From contig JAFLTP010000002.1 of the NCBI GenBank assembly GCA_022510405.1, forward strand, positions 1 to 64,000: DNA of 64,000 bases, given 5' to 3'. The notes below the pieces were generated by a model. That model ran no database searches. It was not told the origin of the DNA and saw only the letters and a list, made by a program, of their open reading frames with translations. How positions within the stretch are numbered: the stretch's first letter is position 1; every line of letters begins with the position of its first letter. Shown here one piece after another: positions 60,102-64,000 of the stretch. This DNA is from Muribaculaceae bacterium. GTDB taxonomy: Bacteria > Bacteroidota > Bacteroidia > Bacteroidales > Muribaculaceae. The translations under genes and the position numbers were made by a program.

Positions 60102-63100
60102 ATGTCTGATTCCTCTTTCTCTCCCCTCAGAAGCTTCAGATTGCCTGTTGCGATTTCTTCCTGGATCTCTTTCGCTATTTCTCTCACACTTTATTGGATA
60201 ACCGCCGATCCGGGTGTCTCGTATTGGGATTGTCCGGAATATGTCACCATAGCTTCCAAAATGGAAATCGGACATCCTCCCGGTAACCCCGTCTGGATGC
60301 TCGCAATGAGGGTAACCACAATTCCTTTTGCACCCGAATACCACGCATATGTAATAAATCTGTGTAGCGGTGCTTTCATGGCTTTCGCAGTTTTTTTCTT
60401 ATGCCGTATCATCTGCCTCGCGACTTGCTTCCTCTTCCAATCTTCAAAACTACAAGACTACAAGACCACAAGGCTACAAGACATTATATCCCCAATCTTC
60501 ATCTCCATAGGTGCATCCCTTTGTTTCGCATTCTGCGACTCAGCCTGGTTTTCTGCTGTGGAGGCTGAGGTATATGCAATGTCTACTTTCCTTACCGCTC
60601 TATCCCTATGGATTATGATGCTTTGGTGGTGGGAAAAATCAAGGGCTCGTCAAACGCGTCTATTGGTTCTACTCGTATATCTTACAGGATTGTCTTTGGG
60701 TGTTCATCAATTGAATCTCCTTCTAATCCCTGTTTTTGCCTTAATAATCCTATACAAAAGATATCCACAAAGAATTGTTCCCATCAAGGTTTGGTTTTGG
60801 TTATTGTCATCCTGCGTTTTCTTGGGTTTGATTTTGCTGTGTTTTATGCCAGGTATCCTTTTCGGTGCCCAAAGTTTCGAACTTTTTGCAGTCAACACCC
60901 TCTCTCTTCCCTATAATTCCGGCATCTTCCTCTTCTTTATCCTCCTATTTCTCGGTGTTTTGCTTTTGGCACTCGGTACTCGACGTTTTACGTTTGGTGT
61001 TTTTCCTTTGGCAATAGGCACTTTTCTTCTTGCCTTCTCCTCTTTCTTCATTATCCTCATCCGTGCCCAAGCCGCACCTCCCATGAACGAAGGCTCACCT
61101 GACAATATTTTCGCTCTGGCTTCCTATATCAACCGCGACCAATATACCTCCTCTCCACTTATTTATGGACGAACGCCTTATAGTCGCCCTATGTTTGAAG
61201 AAACTTTTGTAAACGGGCATCCTCGATATTCCAAATATCTCCTCAAAAAAGAAAAACCGATTTATCAACCTGTGATGCCAGGGGCCTCACTCGGTTATCG
61301 AAGCGGTATGCTTTCTCATCGTGACTCCGTTTCCAATCAAATAATTCTTGATTCGCAGAAAGGTTACCTTCTCTCCGACTATAAATTCTCCCAAGTACTC
61401 ACTCCCGAACTAAATATGTGGTTCCCGAGAATGACCTCCGGAAACTCTTCAGACCGTCTCGCTTATGCCGACTGGGGAGGTATGACTGAAGAGAATATGG
61501 AAAAAATCCCTATTTCCGAAACTCTCGACTCTAATGGAAATCCTCTCCCCAGATTGGATATGTGGGGAGAACGGACGCCTGTGTTTTCATATCGACCAAC
61601 TTATTACCAAAATCTTAAATATTTTATATCCTATCAGGCCTACTATATGTATTTCAGATACCTTTTCTGGAATTTCATCGGTCGACAAAATGACTTTCAT
61701 TCCAACGGAGAAATCGAACATGGAAATTTCGTAACAGGCTTTTCTTTCATTGACAATTCTCTCATTGGAGACACTGAGGTTTATCCCTCAGAAGTTCTCA
61801 AAGAAAATAAAGGATACAACGTTTATTTCGGGATACCATTTATCTTAGGAATTCTCGGAATTATTTGGCTCGCATGTGGTAACCGACAAAGCAGAAGGAA
61901 CCTTACTCTATTTTCGGTTTTCTTTCTAATGACAGGTCTTGCAATTGTGGCGTACCTAAATCAAGATCCCGGTGAACCCCGGGAACGTGACTATACTTTC
62001 TTAGGGTCATATATGGCTTTTTCCATATGGATTGCTGCAGGCCTGAGTTGCATCGCAAGATGGATACTCCTTTTAAAATCTAAAAAATTGGCTGTATTAA
62101 TTTGTGCTATTGTAACAGTGTCACCGGCAACCCTCATGGCTCTTGAAAATTTTGATGACCATGACCGGAGAAATCGTTACGAACCCACTTTCTACGCTTC
62201 TTCTTTGTTGGATTTCGAACTTCCTTCCATAATTTTCTCCCATGGCGACAACTCCACTTTCCCGCTCTGGTATGCTACCGAAGTACTCGGTATGGGAGAA
62301 GGCCATACCCCCGTAGATATATCCTACCTTTCTTTGCCATCTTATGTTATAAATCTTAAAAAACAGGGACCAAAAGGCCTTACCACAGTCGCCACCTCCC
62401 CGGAGATCGCATATGGTAAATTTATTCTTACAAAAATTCCGGCTGATTCCATATCCAAACCAATCCCACTGGAAACAGCTCTCAACACTTTGTATAAAGC
62501 GGAAGGAACTCCACCGGAATGGCCCTCTTCCTTAATTGTCGTTGAAAAAGGAAACGGCGACACCCATATTCTCAATCTCCATGATTTCACCAAAGGAAGC
62601 TCTTACCTCTCCTTCAAATCTCTCATGCTCCTTGATCTTATTTCTCAACATTCAGCAATTGACTCTAAGCACTCGACACTCTTCTTCCCTTCCCTCATAG
62701 ACCATTCTTTCTATGAGCCTCTCGATTCAATTCTCCTCCCTGCGCTCTTCGGTAAGATTTATGCTCCCGGTTTGTCTTACGATGACGCAATGCAGGCTTT
62801 GCAAATTTCAGTGGAACGTGAATTGTCAAAACTTGAAAACCTGAACATAAAACCTCATTATGTAGATCCGGTAATTGCAGACCGATCTGTCAGATATCGT
62901 GGGGAACTTATCATTGCCGCCAATCAACTTCTAAATTTTGGTGACACCATTCTTCCACTCAGAATAATTGATGCGATAGAGAAATTTTATCCTTATGATA
63001 TCCTTCTTCCGGGCACTTTCACAGTAAGTGATTCCACATTCTACGAAGGCAAGGAATTCATCAATCTCCTTGAATCTATTTACCAATCTACCGGACAATC

Positions 63101-63236
63101 CAGATTACTGACCTCTTCCCACAATCTCGACTCCCTCATTACGGACCGTCGTCAGCAATGGCTCCATTTTTACAACTCCCTTCCTCCTACCCAACGACAC
63201 ACACTCTCATCCCGTTCACGCCGCCTCCTCCAATAG
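60102..63236 (+). CDS. DUF2723 multi-pass membrane protein (TMEM260-like, putative GT117 glycosyltransferase)
   Basis: 1044 residues. N-terminal half holds about 12 transmembrane helices; the first loop has SYWDCPEYVTIASKMEIGHPPGNPVW, the conserved acidic motif of DUF2723 (usually WDCGEFI...GHPPG). The C-terminal half is a large soluble, probably periplasmic domain. DUF2723 is related to TMEM260, a protein O-mannosyltransferase, so lipid-linked-sugar-dependent protein glycosylation is the likely role. The helical loop near residues 111-131 is encoded by an (ACTACAAG)-type repeat and reads KLQDYKTTRLQD. Starts six bases after the SDR stop. The coding strand is pyrimidine-rich, similar to the gene at 5485. 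Confidence 0.85.
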   Translation: MSDSSFSPLRSFRLPVAISSWISFAISLTLYWITADPGVSYWDCPEYVTIASKMEIGHPPGNPVWMLAMRVTTIPFAPEYHAYVINLCSGAFMAFAVFFLCRIICLATCFLFQSSKLQDYKTTRLQDIISPIFISIGASLCFAFCDSAWFSAVEAEVYAMSTFLTALSLWIMMLWWWEKSRARQTRLLVLLVYLTGLSLGVHQLNLLLIPVFALIILYKRYPQRIVPIKVWFWLLSSCVFLGLILLCFMPGILFGAQSFELFAVNTLSLPYNSGIFLFFILLFLGVLLLALGTRRFTFGVFPLAIGTFLLAFSSFFIILIRAQAAPPMNEGSPDNIFALASYINRDQYTSSPLIYGRTPYSRPMFEETFVNGHPRYSKYLLKKEKPIYQPVMPGASLGYRSGMLSHRDSVSNQIILDSQKGYLLSDYKFSQVLTPELNMWFPRMTSGNSSDRLAYADWGGMTEENMEKIPISETLDSNGNPLPRLDMWGERTPVFSYRPTYYQNLKYFISYQAYYMYFRYLFWNFIGRQNDFHSNGEIEHGNFVTGFSFIDNSLIGDTEVYPSEVLKENKGYNVYFGIPFILGILGIIWLACGNRQSRRNLTLFSVFFLMTGLAIVAYLNQDPGEPRERDYTFLGSYMAFSIWIAAGLSCIARWILLLKSKKLAVLICAIVTVSPATLMALENFDDHDRRNRYEPTFYASSLLDFELPSIIFSHGDNSTFPLWYATEVLGMGEGHTPVDISYLSLPSYVINLKKQGPKGLTTVATSPEIAYGKFILTKIPADSISKPIPLETALNTLYKAEGTPPEWPSSLIVVEKGNGDTHILNLHDFTKGSSYLSFKSLMLLDLISQHSAIDSKHSTLFFPSLIDHSFYEPLDSILLPALFGKIYAPGLSYDDAMQALQISVERELSKLENLNIKPHYVDPVIADRSVRYRGELIIAANQLLNFGDTILPLRIIDAIEKFYPYDILLPGTFTVSDSTFYEGKEFINLLESIYQSTGQSRLLTSSHNLDSLITDRRQQWLHFYNSLPPTQRHTLSSRSRRLLQ
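60445..60484 (+). repeat. 8-bp (ACTACAAG) repeat inside the DUF2723 gene
   Basis: Four consecutive units ACTACAAG, ACTACAAG, ACCACAAG, GCTACAAG give the peptide KLQDYKTTRLQD in a loop between two transmembrane helices. The sequence type is like intergenic low-complexity DNA (compare 7641-7681), so it looks like a repeat captured by the gene without frame disruption. Confidence 0.7.
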
Positions 63237-63313
63237 GTTGAACATTAAAATATCAAATCTCAATTATTTGAAATTTAATCTTTAATTTCGCACAAAAGTA
63301 AAATTAAATACTC

Positions 63314-64000
63314 ATGAAAAAATTTCTTTTTCTTAGCATGCTTTCTATCACATTTTTCGGAATGCACGCCCAACAGGCTCTATTCGGCGCAGCACAGGTA
63401 AAGTCGCCCGAAATCAACCCTGACAACACCGTAACTTTCCGGCTCTATGCCCCTAAAGCTAACGAGGTAACCGTAACAGGAGATTTTCTACCTCCAGTAT
63501 CTATCGATACTCCTTTCGGCAAACAGGATGTACCAGGAGTTGCCAATCTTACAAAAAACGGAAACGGTGTGTGGGAATACACTACTCCTGCACCTTTGGC
63601 CCCGGAACTCTATATGTATTCTTTCGCAGTAGATTCTTTGAGAATGATGGATCCGGCAAACGTCTACATGAACCGCGATGTGGCAACAGTCACCAATATT
63701 TTCCTGATAGATGAACCTGATTCTCGTGCCCATAACTATAAAGTAAACGATGTGCCTCACGGCACCGTATCCAGAGTTTGGTACGCTAGCCCCGGCCTGA
63801 ACAAAAAACGTCGTATGACAATATATACTCCGGCAGGTTATGAAGACAGCAACGAATCCTACCCGGTTTTCTATCTTCTCCATGGAGCCGGCGGAGATGA
63901 GGAAGCTTGGATCGCGCTCGGAAGAACAGCTCAGATCTTAGACAATCTTATCGCGGAGGGGAAAGCCGCACCAATGATCGTGGTAATGACCAACGGTAAT
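63314..64000 (+). CDS. Secreted CE1-type esterase (feruloyl/xylan esterase-like), cut by window edge
   Basis: Not in the ORF track because it has no stop before base 64000. From the ATG at 63314 the frame is open for 229 residues. Signal peptide MKKFLFLSMLSITFFGMHAQ. Then a CBM48/E-set-like domain (VTFRLYAPKANEVTVTGDF, about 35-125) and the start of an alpha/beta-hydrolase domain (KRRMTIYTPAGYE, YPVFYLLHGAGGDEEAW). The nucleophile Ser lies beyond the window. This layout is typical of CE1 esterases that remove acetyl or feruloyl groups from xylan or related glycans. A near-consensus -7 box (TAATTTCG, 63283-63290) precedes it. Not obviously part of the upstream operon. Confidence 0.88.
   Translation, partial: MKKFLFLSMLSITFFGMHAQQALFGAAQVKSPEINPDNTVTFRLYAPKANEVTVTGDFLPPVSIDTPFGKQDVPGVANLTKNGNGVWEYTTPAPLAPELYMYSFAVDSLRMMDPANVYMNRDVATVTNIFLIDEPDSRAHNYKVNDVPHGTVSRVWYASPGLNKKRRMTIYTPAGYEDSNESYPVFYLLHGAGGDEEAWIALGRTAQILDNLIAEGKAAPMIVVMTNGN

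Overview
The window looks like a chromosome segment of a gut Bacteroidales bacterium, probably Muribaculaceae or a close relative. This is inferred from gene content only, since no rRNA is present. The signs are Bacteroidetes-type promoters (TTTG, about 19-20 bases, TAnnTTTG), lipoprotein-anchored efflux adaptors, BACON, PEGA and DUF6029 proteins, Omp28-like proteins, and at least eight secreted proteins sharing a short C-terminal tail ending in a GIYIINGKKV-like motif (type IX secretion-like).

Layout. 1-5181: a TolC / HlyD / two ATPases / two permeases export operon of the YbhGFSR kind, cut at its left end. 5182-7899: an accessory stretch with one odd gene (5485-6630) that reads as a solitary, degenerate relative of phage large terminase ATPases, followed by about 1.27 kb of gene-free, repeat-rich DNA. 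7900-13414: an RND efflux operon, then a small unknown protein and an MFS exporter. 15223-19874: housekeeping genes (lgt, a conserved unknown, tRNA-Glu/rpsT/tRNA-Glu, pta-ackA). 19979-27389: a tight four-gene envelope operon (PEGA-repeat/beta-barrel, BACON lipoprotein, FGE-fold lipoprotein, LPP20-like protein). 27549-34027: a four-domain secreted repeat protein and a secreted GH13 amylase. 34158-37808: Smr/DUF2027 protein, PhoH and SufB, followed by tRNA-Gln. 38153-53181: a long run of secreted proteins, including a five-repeat protein, two tandem propeller-like paralogues, three Omp28/thioredoxin-like proteins, a DUF6029 outer-membrane protein and a TlpA-like thioredoxin. 53571-57144: secG, a conserved cytosolic unknown, lptE, a sigma-54 type activator and an acyltransferase. 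57248-60095: a steroid 5-alpha-reductase-like membrane protein, an old-yellow-enzyme flavin reductase and a short-chain dehydrogenase in one operon, the gene set known from gut Bacteroidetes for reducing 3-oxo-delta4 bile acids and steroids. A DUF2723 membrane protein (60102-63236) follows at once. The window ends inside a secreted CE1-type esterase.

The most promising parts for new biology are the terminase-like pseudo-ATPase, the PEGA-BACON-FGE-LPP20 operon, the array of tail-bearing secreted proteins, and the steroid/bile-acid reductase cluster with its linked DUF2723 gene. All family assignments come from reading the translations and motifs; no database search was run.
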